Assembly: GCA_024275075.1 (NCBI GenBank)
Contig: JAJRZU010000050.1
Location: 1 to 50,090 of the forward strand
Length of the DNA: 50,090 bases
Source: Deltaproteobacteria bacterium
GTDB taxonomy: Bacteria > Desulfobacterota > JAJRXV01
Direction of reading: 5' to 3'
Shown in pieces: positions 17,379 through 25,733 of this stretch (the first letter of the stretch is position 1; each line of letters begins with the position of its first letter). The notes beneath the pieces were generated by a model. The model made no database searches, had not been told where the DNA came from, and was given only the letters and a program-made list of their open reading frames with translations. Position numbers and translations under genes: made by a program.

Positions 17379-18599
17379 ATGAGTAAGAGGAAACCGGTAT
17401 TCAACGTGCACTGCCATCTGCTGAATTTCAGGTTCGTACCAGACAAGATGACTAAGCTGCTCGCGCATATACCTGAGGATATCGCCGATGATGACTGGTT
17501 CGGGGTCGCCGCCGGCTTCCTTTTTAACGTGATTCCCGGCCCCAGATATAACCGGATCCGGAGCTTTTTGAAGACGTACAAGAAGAGTATCCACAAGGTG
17601 GCGCAGGATTATGTCAAAAAGAGCATGAAAAACGCCCGGATAGATATATGCGTCCCGTTGATGATGGATCTTGAGCAGGCTTCTAGGGAGCCGAAAGATG
17701 TAAACGTCCCTTATTACAGGGGAAACGGCGAGAGTCAGATCTCGCTGATCTCAGAGCAGGTACGCAGGTTCCCATGGCGGGTCTTCCCGTTTATCATGTT
17801 TGACCCAAGGCGGCAGGACGCGGACAAAATCTGCATCGACGCTTTGCGAAACAAAGGGTTCATCGGTATCAAGATGTACCCCGCGCTCGGGTACAGTCCG
17901 TCATGCCGCGTGCTGAAAAAGACGAGCCCCGCCGCAGCGGTAAGGCTCGGTAATCTCTACAAATACTGCGGTGATAATCAGGTGCCGATAACGGCTCACG
18001 CGTCCGTGGGCGGAGCGTACTCCACTGAGCGTGACTCAAACCGCGAGCTGGATGTCTGGCCGCTTACCGAGGTATCGAACTGGATTGACCCGATCTTGGA
18101 ACACAATCTGAAGATAAATTTCGCGCACCTCGGCGGCAACTACATGCACGATACCGATTCAAAGCGTGTCCAGTCCGCCACGTGGCGCAGGCAGATCCTT
18201 AACCTCATCGCAAGATCGCGAAATGAAAAGGGTTTCGGTACGGTTTTCAGTGACATATCCTTTCATGATATGGCGCTCGGCGGCGATAAGAGGAGATATT
18301 TTCGCGAGTTGATAACGCTGATGAAAAACAGCGATTATTCGCCGGGTATCCTGTTTGGCACCGATTCCAGCATGATCAGCCATACATGGTCGGAAAGCGA
18401 TTACATCAAACCGTTCAGGAAGTACCTGCCGCCAAAGATGCAGACGCGTATCTTTTGCGACAACCCGACATCGTTCCTGTTCGATAACGCACGGATACCA
18501 GATGCTTACGTCAAGTTCCTGAAGAGCCGGCTGGGTGACCCGCTACCGGAAAAAGATTGGATTATAAAGAAAAACGGTAAGTACTACATCGTGACGTAG
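17379..18599 (+). CDS. Amidohydrolase-family (TIM-barrel) metal-dependent hydrolase
   Basis: A 406-residue protein of the amidohydrolase-2 type. The first metal site is FNVHCHLLN (HxH). Further ligands appear in GIKMYPALGY, PITAHASVGG, INFAHLGGNY and LFGTDSSM (the barrel-end Asp). Members hydrolyse or decarboxylate diverse compounds; the substrate cannot be told from sequence. An insertion after the first strand (about residues 30-75, including GFLFNVIPGPRYNRIRSFLK) is longer than in typical family members. There is no signal peptide, so it is cytoplasmic. The ATG follows AAAGGGGGATAGGCA. It stands alone, between dut and a cysteine desulfurase on the other strand. Confidence 0.82.
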   Translation: MSKRKPVFNVHCHLLNFRFVPDKMTKLLAHIPEDIADDDWFGVAAGFLFNVIPGPRYNRIRSFLKTYKKSIHKVAQDYVKKSMKNARIDICVPLMMDLEQASREPKDVNVPYYRGNGESQISLISEQVRRFPWRVFPFIMFDPRRQDADKICIDALRNKGFIGIKMYPALGYSPSCRVLKKTSPAAAVRLGNLYKYCGDNQVPITAHASVGGAYSTERDSNRELDVWPLTEVSNWIDPILEHNLKINFAHLGGNYMHDTDSKRVQSATWRRQILNLIARSRNEKGFGTVFSDISFHDMALGGDKRRYFRELITLMKNSDYSPGILFGTDSSMISHTWSESDYIKPFRKYLPPKMQTRIFCDNPTSFLFDNARIPDAYVKFLKSRLGDPLPEKDWIIKKNGKYYIVT

Positions 18600-18862
18600 C
18601 TGCCCACCGGGGAAGTACGCCAGAGATTAAATTTGATGATAACGTGGGTAATGAATAGATGTTTTTGTTGCGCTTCGTACCTCAGCGCAACCTACCCGAC
18701 TCTTTATTTCATTTAAGCTTAATGCCATTAATAATTATTGTACTTTTGCTTGGTTATGAAGCTTTACAGTGATAGAATCAATGAAAACAATGTAACATAT
18801 ATAATTGTTTATTATCAAGTAAAAACGATTTGAAAACCGTCAACCCTTAACAAACCCGACCT

Positions 18863-20008
18863 CTAACCTTTTTTAGTGATCTCTTTTATTGATTTTATGA
18901 AATACTCGATCTGCGCGTGGGTGTTGAAGCAGCCGAGGCTCGCGCGGACTGTACCCTGCGGGAACGACTTGATCGTCTTGTGCCCCCATGGCGAGCAGTG
19001 TACACCGACCCGCAGCAGGATATCGTATTTTGTGTCCAGTATATAACCGATATCCGAGCATGGCATCCCGCTAATGTTGAATGAGACGACGCTCGTTTGC
19101 CGCGACGGGTCGCAAACGCCGTATAAGATAACGTCGTCGATCTTTTGCAGCTCCTTTTGCAGGTGGGAGAGGAGCTCCGTCTCGATACCCCTTATCTTTT
19201 GCACAGTCTGCTCTTTGATGTACTTTATACCAGCGCCGAGCCCTGCGATCGCCGGTGCGTTCAGGGTACCGCTCTCGTATTTGTCCGGCAGGTCGTCGGG
19301 CTGGTCAGGCGCCTCGGAGTGGCTGCCGGTGCCGCCCTCCTTCATCGTATCGATATCGAGACCGTCTTTGATGTACAGGATACCGGTGCCCTGCGGCCCG
19401 AGTAGCGCTTTATGACCGGCGCAGGCGAGCATATCGATGTTCATGCTCTGTAGATCTATATCGATCACGCCGGCGGTCTGGGCGGCATCGACCATGAACA
19501 CGATACCGTGCTCCTTCGCGATCTCCCCGATTGCCTTGATATCGATTATGGTGCCGCAGATGTTTGACGCGTGTGTCAACACAATAAGGCGCGTGTTCCC
19601 GCGGATAGCGCCTTTGATATCGGCGGGGCTTAGCTCACCGGTATCGGTGCAGTGCACCATAGTGAACGTGACGCCGCGCGCGGTCAGCTTGTGGAGCGGG
19701 CGTATGACAGAGTTATGCTCCATGGAGGTCGTGATGGCGTGGTCACCGGGGTTCAACAGCCCCTTGATACCAAGGTTCAGGGCCTCTGTGGCGTTACATG
19801 TGAAGATGATGTTTTTCTCGTCAGGGGCATTGAAGAATTCCGCCGCCTCCACCCTGGTATCGTAGACGTACCTGCTCGCCTCGATCGCCATCTTGTGGCC
19901 AGAGCGCCCCGGGTTCGCCCCGACGTGTCGCATCACATGGTCTACCGTCTGATACACTTCCTCAGGTTTTGGGAATGATGTCGCGGCATTATCAAAGTAT
20001 ACCTGCAT
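18863..20008 (-). CDS. Cysteine desulfurase family protein (class V aminotransferase)
   Basis: A 381-residue PLP enzyme. The N-terminus MQVYFDNAATSFPKPEEVYQ and the segment ITTSMEHNSVIRPLHKL are typical of the SufS/NifS-like subgroup. The PLP Lys lies in CAGHKALLGPQGTGILY, the cofactor Asp in MVDAAQTAGV, and the C-terminal active-site Cys probably in RVGVHCSPWGHKTI. It would release sulfur from cysteine to alanine; this subgroup is sometimes linked to selenium or molybdenum-hydroxylase metabolism. Although the frame is open back to 20296, I start at ATG 20008, which has AAAAGGAACTTT upstream; the extension runs through a repeat and into another gene. No Fe-S scaffold gene is adjacent. Confidence 0.9.
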   Translation of the reverse strand: MQVYFDNAATSFPKPEEVYQTVDHVMRHVGANPGRSGHKMAIEASRYVYDTRVEAAEFFNAPDEKNIIFTCNATEALNLGIKGLLNPGDHAITTSMEHNSVIRPLHKLTARGVTFTMVHCTDTGELSPADIKGAIRGNTRLIVLTHASNICGTIIDIKAIGEIAKEHGIVFMVDAAQTAGVIDIDLQSMNIDMLACAGHKALLGPQGTGILYIKDGLDIDTMKEGGTGSHSEAPDQPDDLPDKYESGTLNAPAIAGLGAGIKYIKEQTVQKIRGIETELLSHLQKELQKIDDVILYGVCDPSRQTSVVSFNISGMPCSDIGYILDTKYDILLRVGVHCSPWGHKTIKSFPQGTVRASLGCFNTHAQIEYFIKSIKEITKKG

Positions 20009-20017
20009 AAAGTTCCT

Positions 20018-20154
20018 TTTATGGGCAAGGTGCCCAGCCAATTTAAGGGGCTTGGCCCCTTCGCCTCCGTTGTCGGCTGCCCCGCGATATCGACAACTTA
20101 CAAAATTGCGTTTTTTACAATATGTATCTTTTCTATTTGGCGGCAGTCCTTTTA
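20018..20154 (+). repeat. Dispersed repeat family 2, copy A
   Basis: It shares with copy B the blocks ATTTAAGGGGCTTG, CCCCTTCGCCTCCGTTGTC, GGCTGCCCCGC, ATATC-ACAAC and TTTTCTATYTGGC. It lies between the cysteine desulfurase and the broken SPASM gene. On the minus strand its end coincides with the stop codon of the SPASM gene. Confidence 0.75.
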
Positions 20155-20718
20155 TTTCATGAGTTTCTTTGGTTTTTGGTTCTCTTCTTTCCCATAGGGG
20201 CATAGCGGGTCTGGTTGCAGGAAAGTCTCGTTGATGAAGTAAACAACGCCGCGGCACCCCCCCTGACAATCGCTGAAGTCCAGACACCTCACGCACTTTT
20301 TGGCGAAACGCTCTTCGATCTTTTTCCTTACATCCGACCTTAGTTTGCTTCTGAAAATGGTCTTTATGTCTTTGTCCAATACGCTACCAAGGTTGACATA
20401 TAAAGATGAGCATAAATAAAGATCGCCCTTTTGGTCGATATAGCAAAGTGCGTTACCCGCCTGACAGCCGCCATATTCCATTCGCTCCTTACTCTTCCTT
20501 TTCTCAGGGAAGAATATTTTGAAGATAAACAGGTCATGAATGAAGAACCGGATGTTCGACCGGTAATAATCGACTTTCCCAGATATTAGTTCCCTGAGGT
20601 TTTTCAGGTCATCAAAAGTCAGCAGTTGCTGCGATATCTCCTCGGCGGCTCTGTTGTTGATAAAAGTGTTCGGCATCTTAAAGTATTTGATCCCGCGCTT
20701 TATAAAGTAGTCCAGCAA
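20152..20718 (-). pseudogene. SPASM-domain protein, C-terminal part after an in-frame TAA
   Basis: This 188-residue open frame continues, in the same frame and without a gap, from the reading frame ending at 20719. It carries the SPASM iron-sulfur signature: GGCQAGNALCYIDQKGDLYL, then CSSLY, then CVRCLDFSDCQGGCRG and PDPLCPY. A TTG directly after the stop codon could serve as a start, but there is no ribosome site. I read it as the C-terminal half of one protein broken by a single stop. SPASM domains hold auxiliary 4Fe-4S clusters in peptide-modifying radical SAM enzymes. It is flanked by family-2 repeat copies A and B. Confidence 0.7.
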
Positions 20719-21162
20719 TTAAGGCAATAGCTTATAATTATCCGCAGTTACCACAAGCGAAGGGCATACCTTGTCAGTAACGTTCAGGTACATCTTCAAT
20801 GTTTTATTGATCTTGTCCAGGTGCTTTTTGTTTCTCTTTATAGTAGCGATGTGCGGGTTCAGCTTAAACTCAAGGAAGTCGAGCTTATGCTCATTCAGGA
20901 ATCCTAAGTCCTTTTTATCCTTGATGATATTAGACGATGACAGCGAAAGCTTTATCTTAGCGTCCTGAAATTTTTCAAGCAGTTCGTTAAGATGCTCATA
21001 GTTTAAGATATCTTCACCTAAATTGACGAAAAAGGGTCTGCCCGCGAGGATCCTGCCCGCAATCTTGAATATATCTTCCTTTTGTAAGATATCATCTGAA
21101 GAGTGCTTGAAATTTACGTCCCAGTAGACTCTAAGCGGTGCATCAAGTTTTGATATTTTCAT
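20719..21162 (-). pseudogene. Radical SAM-like protein lacking the Cys motif, N-terminal part before an in-frame TAA
   Basis: This 147-residue frame begins SKLDAPLRVYWDVNFKHSSD, which resembles the first strand of SPASM-type radical SAM proteins. The expected CX3CX2C motif after RVYWDV is absent, and the GGEP region reads VNLGEDILN. It ends with TAA at 20719-20721, immediately followed in frame by the SPASM half. Either the gene has decayed, or it belonged to a class of SPASM proteins that naturally lack the radical SAM cysteines (such a partner is known in the GeoRSP system) and was then broken by one stop mutation. The ATG at 21162 has no obvious ribosome site. Confidence 0.65.
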
Positions 21163-21170
21163 GGTTTTCT

Positions 21171-21305
21171 ATAAGGGCATGATGCCCAATTCAATTTAAG
21201 GGGCTTGCCCCCTTCGCCTCCGTTGTCGGCTGCCCCGCAATATCAACAACCTGCAAAGTTGCATTTGTGGCGGCGCGTATTTTTCTATCTGGCAAGTGTC
21301 CCTAT
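21171..21305 (+). repeat. Dispersed repeat family 2, copy B
   Basis: A full copy in the same orientation as copy A, about 1.15 kb away, so the two flank the broken SPASM gene as direct repeats. It starts TAAGGGCATGATGCCCAAT and ends TATTTTTCTATCTGGCAAGT followed by GTCCCTATA. Its end contains the TAG stop (minus strand) of the HD-GYP gene. Confidence 0.75.
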
Positions 21306-22660
21306 AAGTAATCGACGATATTTATTCCGATAAAAGTCGGGTCTACCGCTGAAACGACCGACTTTAGCTTCTTGCCGTCAGCGCCATCTGTATCTCGTAA
21401 ATCGGTCTCAACAATATCGGTCAGCTTATTCCCTTCTCGATCTATGACTATCTTTACTACCGGTGACTCAAAGTCATCCACGTTCTGTTTTGTGACAAGC
21501 GCCACCTCGTTGGTATCGAGCCGGACAAACGAACCGGTTGGGAACACGCCCAATATCTCAATGAATTTCCTGAGGATATTCTTCTCGAAGTGCTTGCCTT
21601 CAAACCGCAGCATGATATCTATCGCGTCCTTTGGCGTCACCGGCGCCTGATACGTTCTCAAGGTAGTCACCGCATCGTAAGTATCCGCCGTGGTGATGAT
21701 CGTAGCATGAGGGTTAAGCTGAAAATCAGCGGGTACTGTAGGATATCCATTTTTATTGTAATGTATATGATGCTGGTGCACCATTTCCTTGACATTAGTA
21801 CTGATATCTCTCATCTTCTCTAATATCTCCACACCATTTTCAGGGTGCAGCTTGATCGCCATAAACTCCTCTTCGGTCAACTTGCCCGGTTTCTTTATAA
21901 TCGATTTTGCCGTCAATGTCTTCCCGATATCGTGCAGGAGGCCGGCGATACCGATTTCATTAATATCTTTCTCACTGATGTTCAGCGACTTCGCGATCGC
22001 GATAGCCAATATGCTGACATTTACAGAATGGTTGAAAGTGTAGTTATCATAATCCTTTATCATCGTCAGGCAAAGCATGGCGTTATGGTCGGTAAAGACA
22101 ATATCAACGATGTCCTTGACGACTTTGCGCGACCTCTCCGCTCTTGGTATCTGCCCTAACCGCACTTCATCAAAAGTGGCTTTAACAACGTCTATCGCCT
22201 CGGAGTGTACCTTTTTCGCTCGTTCTAATATGTCATCTTCATCGACATATACTACTGTAATACTTTGAATATCTTTCTTTTTCAGCTCTTTCCTTATTGC
22301 GCCGGTCTGTGCTAATGACGGGTCAGGGTTTGCGATCAGCGACAGCGCCTCAAGCAGGTCATCGCTTGTAAAACCTCTTGAGATACTGACAGATACAAGA
22401 TTCTTCTCCTCTAATTGAGATATGAAGCGTTTTACAACCGCGCTCTCATCGTAGAACACGAAGTCCTCGATATGTAAGAGCCCGTTAAGTATGCCGAATA
22501 TCACAACTTCCCGCTTCTTGTGTATCTCCTTGATGATAGCGGTGACAGTGCTAAGCGGCGTCATTATTGCCGGATGCGTACCAGGGTATAACTGCGACCC
22601 TTTCGCGATCGCGGTAAAACTCTTTACAATGTCTTCACCTATGTCGTTTAAATCAGGCAT
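21302..22660 (-). CDS. HD-GYP domain protein with an N-terminal domain shared with the upstream HEAT protein
   Basis: A 452-residue protein. The HD-GYP domain (about residues 190-370) has the ligands H211 (NHSVNV), H243-D244 (LLHDIGKT), H272 (KLHPENG), HH at 297-298 (HQHHIHYNK) and GYP at 305-307. HD-GYP proteins degrade c-di-GMP to pGpG or GMP. The front domain (residues 10-140: QLYPGTHPAIMTPLSTVTAI, then SRGFTSDDLLEALSLIANPD, then GAIRKELKKKDIQSITV) aligns with the N-terminal region of the HEAT protein encoded just upstream. The ATG follows the HEAT stop codon directly. The two probably act together in signalling. Confidence 0.88.
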   Translation of the reverse strand: MPDLNDIGEDIVKSFTAIAKGSQLYPGTHPAIMTPLSTVTAIIKEIHKKREVVIFGILNGLLHIEDFVFYDESAVVKRFISQLEEKNLVSVSISRGFTSDDLLEALSLIANPDPSLAQTGAIRKELKKKDIQSITVVYVDEDDILERAKKVHSEAIDVVKATFDEVRLGQIPRAERSRKVVKDIVDIVFTDHNAMLCLTMIKDYDNYTFNHSVNVSILAIAIAKSLNISEKDINEIGIAGLLHDIGKTLTAKSIIKKPGKLTEEEFMAIKLHPENGVEILEKMRDISTNVKEMVHQHHIHYNKNGYPTVPADFQLNPHATIITTADTYDAVTTLRTYQAPVTPKDAIDIMLRFEGKHFEKNILRKFIEILGVFPTGSFVRLDTNEVALVTKQNVDDFESPVVKIVIDREGNKLTDIVETDLRDTDGADGKKLKSVVSAVDPTFIGINIVDYL

Positions 22661-23926
22661 TTAGTCTTCTTCTTCTTCTTTCATTTTTGATATGACTTTG
22701 TGCAACATCTCCTTACATGTCTTTTTGATATGAGGGTTATGTGAGTTGACCCCGATCTCAAGAGCCTGGATAGCTTCCTCGCCACCCACCTCGGCAATCG
22801 AATGCGCGGCCAAAACACGTATCTCATTATTATCATCTTTACCAAAGAAGCTGATATCCTTCAGCAAAGCTAAAAGCGGCGGAATAGCTTTATAAGAACC
22901 GGTCCTGCCAAGCGCGATCACCGCGGACTTTCTTATACCCATATCGCTTTTTTTGAACAGCCCCTTTTTTGCCAGACCGATCAGGTACGGGATCGATAAA
23001 TCAAACTGAAGCTGCCCGATGGAAATAATTGCCGGTTTAAGCAGGCTCTTGTCGGCGGATTTCACTGTGTACATCAAAAGGTCTAAGGAGTCCGGGCTCC
23101 CGATATTGCCAAGAGCCTTGATCACTTCTCTTTGAATCCGGGTATCAGGGCTGTTTAGCAATGGAATCAGGTAGTTTAGGGCAGCGTTCAGCCCTGTCCT
23201 GCCCAGAGCGGAGATTACCGTGCACGCCACGTACCAGTTGTTGTCATTCAGCCATGGCTCTAACTGTGGCAACGCCTCCTTACCAAATACAGCGATAGCG
23301 TCCGCGATATTGTACCTTGTGTTTATATCACGTTTCTGCATAAGGTACCCAAGCAGCAGCGGTATGCAGTGTTCACCATAGTTCTTGAAAAACGTCAGGT
23401 ACTTTTCTTTATTGCGAACGGTATCGGCGCCCATCTCCTCTATCGCAAGGTTGATTACATCAGGTGAAGTGATAACAGACAACCTTGATAATATCAGTTC
23501 GCGCTGCTGCGGAAATTTTGGGATTGGCAGCGTCGCGAGCGATGAGAGAAAGAGAGCGACCTTTAGAATAATGTTGAATTTCTTCGCGTTTTTCAGGTGA
23601 TGGCACATATTTGCGATTTTATTTAGTTTTTCATCATAAGCGCTTGAGTTGGTCTCGCTGGTCAGCTCCTTTAACAACTCAAAAAGCGCTTTATCAGAAA
23701 CGAAGACCTCTTTTAAATCAGCAAGAGCTTTGCCCTCCTCGTCATCATGCAGGTCATCGAAGACCTCTTCTAATAACTCTTCCTTCTCCTTCGGGTGGTC
23801 TAAAAACTCATCAAACGCGCCGTCATCAAGCCCGTCGTCCTCTTGCGCATCCTCTTCCTCGTCTGGCGGCAATTCCTCTTGCATATCCTTTTGACGCTTC
23901 AAGTCTATCAACTTCTGGTAATTCAC
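22661..23926 (-). CDS. HEAT-repeat protein (C-terminal portion of a gene split by an in-frame TAG)
   Basis: 421 residues from a GTG. After an acidic linker (residues 15-60, rich in Asp and Glu: LPPDEEEDAQEDDGLDD) come at least six HEAT or PBS-lyase-type units, such as VACTVISALGRTGLNAALNY, IQREVIKALGNIGSPDSLDL and IRKSAVIALGRTGSYKAIPP, which form an alpha-solenoid for protein contacts. The C-terminus is acidic again (KMKEEEED). There is no proper ribosome site before the GTG. The frame continues upstream through KEIGNIWANEVNYQKLID to a TAG and then into the 127-residue piece at 23957-24340, so the intact ancestor was one protein of about 560 residues. Confidence 0.8.
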   Translation of the reverse strand: MNYQKLIDLKRQKDMQEELPPDEEEDAQEDDGLDDGAFDEFLDHPKEKEELLEEVFDDLHDDEEGKALADLKEVFVSDKALFELLKELTSETNSSAYDEKLNKIANMCHHLKNAKKFNIILKVALFLSSLATLPIPKFPQQRELILSRLSVITSPDVINLAIEEMGADTVRNKEKYLTFFKNYGEHCIPLLLGYLMQKRDINTRYNIADAIAVFGKEALPQLEPWLNDNNWYVACTVISALGRTGLNAALNYLIPLLNSPDTRIQREVIKALGNIGSPDSLDLLMYTVKSADKSLLKPAIISIGQLQFDLSIPYLIGLAKKGLFKKSDMGIRKSAVIALGRTGSYKAIPPLLALLKDISFFGKDDNNEIRVLAAHSIAEVGGEEAIQALEIGVNSHNPHIKKTCKEMLHKVISKMKEEEED

Positions 23927-23956
23927 CTCGTTTGCCCAGATATTACCGATCTCTTT

Positions 23957-24340
23957 CTATAAGAGCGCAGCCTCTATCCCGCCGGCTTTTCGTATGCTTT
24001 TCGGGTCTTGGGACAGTATCTGAAAAAAGTTTGTCATCTCCTCATCAGTAACATCTTTCATGAAGAAGATCGTAGAGATGTTCCGCGAGAAGAATTCCTT
24101 TGCAAATAACGCGAAACTATTGTTATTCTTACCAACGACTTCACCGTTATACTCAAACGCGCTTCGTGTAACCAAGAAACTTATGTCATCCCCGTCACCC
24201 GCGTTGGTCTTGATGCACTCGATCGCGCTTCTGATAGCGGCCGTCAGGGCGGGGTGCTCCTCCGGGTAGAATTGCACCGCCTTGTAAGCTTTGCTTAACT
24301 CGATCAACAGCTCCACATTTTTCTTCGCCGTAGTCCCCAT
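23957..24340 (-). CDS. N-terminal portion of the split HEAT-repeat protein
   Basis: 127 residues: VQFYPEEHPALTAAIRSAIE, RNISTIFFMKDVTDEEMTNF and the end KAGGIEAALL. It aligns with the N-terminal domain of the HD-GYP protein two frames downstream. The stop (TAG, 23957-23959) falls where that homologue has a Lys in KELKKKDIQSI, so an AAG-to-TAG change would explain it. The next in-frame residues (KEIGNIWANEVNY) complete the domain. The ATG at 24340 is preceded by TAGGGTAATTA inside the end of the TatD-rSAM gene, a normal coupled start. Expression of this fragment alone is possible but the domain would lack its last strand. Confidence 0.75.
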   Translation of the reverse strand: MGTTAKKNVELLIELSKAYKAVQFYPEEHPALTAAIRSAIECIKTNAGDGDDISFLVTRSAFEYNGEVVGKNNNSFALFAKEFFSRNISTIFFMKDVTDEEMTNFFQILSQDPKSIRKAGGIEAALL

Positions 24341-24343
24341 TAA

Positions 24344-25732
24344 TTACCCTACATCATTTAGTTTTCTTGCCCGAAACCCTACGCCTAACGTCTGGTGCGC
24401 TATCTTTTCACACGCCAGCACATCGATCCCGGGCATATCAACAACAGTCACAGTCACACAAGGGATCACTTCTTTCGCCCGCAGGATAAAACTCTTTACC
24501 CCATTATACGCTTCTTTCCCAAAAATGGAATGACAAAATTTATCGTATTTTTCTTCACTCTCAGCATTCAGGCTAATCGAGATCATATCGACAATGCCTT
24601 TTAGTGACGGTAAAATGTTCCTCTTATGGATCATGTTACCCTGACCGTTCGTGTTTATCCTGACCTTACCGCCCTTTTGTTTCACATACTTGGCTATTTC
24701 AATAACATTCTTTAGTTTTATCAGCGGCTCACCGTAACCGCAGAAAACGACCTCATCATACTTTGACGGATCACCTATGAGCTTAATGACATCATCAACA
24801 GAAGGTTCGTTATCCAGTTTCAGGTTATGCCCCTTTACCACGAAAGATCGTGACCTTGCGCAAAAAGAGCAGTCATTTGTGCAATCATTCGTCAAGTTAA
24901 CATACAAGGAGTTCCTGATCTTGTATACTATTTCAGCATCAATTTCAGCGGCATCCTCTTTTTTTTTTGCACCAAATAGGGAATGAAAATTCCTTGCCGT
25001 TATCCTCGCGACATCCTCTACGCTCAAGCCTTTTATCTTAGCGATAAACTTCGCCACCTCTTTGACATAACAAGGTTCGTTCCTTTTGCCGCGAAACGGT
25101 ACGGGTGTCAGGTACGGCGCGTCGGTTTCTATTAGTATAATATCAGTTGAGATATTTTTCAAGGCTTCAACTTGTTTATAAGAATTTTTATAGGTGATCG
25201 AGCACGAGAACGAGATGTGAAACCCCAAGTCGATAAACTTCTTCGCGTGTTCAGAATCCGAAGAGAAGCAGTGGATCACCCCGCCCTTTTTGATCTTCCC
25301 CTTCTTCTTCAGGAAAATCTCATAACATTCTTCATAAGCGTCCCTTATGTGGACGATAAGCGGCAGGGCAAGCTCATCGGCCAGATCTATTTGAGATATG
25401 AAATGTTCGAGCTGAAGATCCTTCGGTGAGTAATTTTTGAAAAAATCAAGCCCGATCTCACCGTAAGCCGCTACATCATACTTCTTTACAAGCGCAGTCA
25501 GGTTCTTATACGTCGCGGGTGTCACAGTCTTGACATCGTGCGGGTGGATACCGACGCTCGCGCGCAGAAAGTCGTGCTGGAGGGCGAGCTTCACGCCAGA
25601 TGCGGAATCCTTCTCATTAGACCCGACAAGCATGATATTGTCTATGCCTTCACTGACCGATCTTATAAGGACAGCGTCAAGATCCTTCTTATAGTGAGGC
25701 AGCTGCAAATGAGCGTGAGAATCGACAAACAT
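24344..25732 (-). CDS. TatD-family hydrolase fused to a radical SAM domain
   Basis: 462 residues. The TatD part (1-258) has the full metal-site set: VDSHAHLQ, GIHPHDV, AAYGEIGLDFF, PLIVHIRDA, GGVIHCFSSD and ETDAPYLTPVPFRGKRNEP. TatD proteins are metal-dependent DNases or deacylases involved in quality control. The C-terminal part (about 270-462) is a radical SAM domain with C-TND-C-SF-C (Cys 284, 288, 291), GYGEPLIKLKNV as the GGEP equivalent and RINTNGQGN. This corresponds to the TatD-linked radical SAM family, seen in other bacteria as neighbours or fusions; the reaction is unknown. The start ATG lies one base after the metG stop with GAGGGAG inside metG; an earlier start would overlap metG. 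Confidence 0.88.
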   Translation of the reverse strand: MFVDSHAHLQLPHYKKDLDAVLIRSVSEGIDNIMLVGSNEKDSASGVKLALQHDFLRASVGIHPHDVKTVTPATYKNLTALVKKYDVAAYGEIGLDFFKNYSPKDLQLEHFISQIDLADELALPLIVHIRDAYEECYEIFLKKKGKIKKGGVIHCFSSDSEHAKKFIDLGFHISFSCSITYKNSYKQVEALKNISTDIILIETDAPYLTPVPFRGKRNEPCYVKEVAKFIAKIKGLSVEDVARITARNFHSLFGAKKKEDAAEIDAEIVYKIRNSLYVNLTNDCTNDCSFCARSRSFVVKGHNLKLDNEPSVDDVIKLIGDPSKYDEVVFCGYGEPLIKLKNVIEIAKYVKQKGGKVRINTNGQGNMIHKRNILPSLKGIVDMISISLNAESEEKYDKFCHSIFGKEAYNGVKSFILRAKEVIPCVTVTVVDMPGIDVLACEKIAHQTLGVGFRARKLNDVG

Positions 25733-25733
25733 A

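Noticed and set aside
20009-20296. N-terminal extension of the cysteine desulfurase (96 codons)
   Set aside because: It runs through repeat family 2 and into the SPASM gene; a good ribosome site and the family-typical start MQVYFDNAATSF lie at 20008.
20719-23959. Stop-codon reassignment (TAG or TAA read as amino acid)
   Set aside because: TAG ends the cysteine desulfurase, cheA and HD-GYP genes normally, TAA ends metG and the cytochrome gene, and TGA ends dusB and otsB, so the two internal stops are local events.
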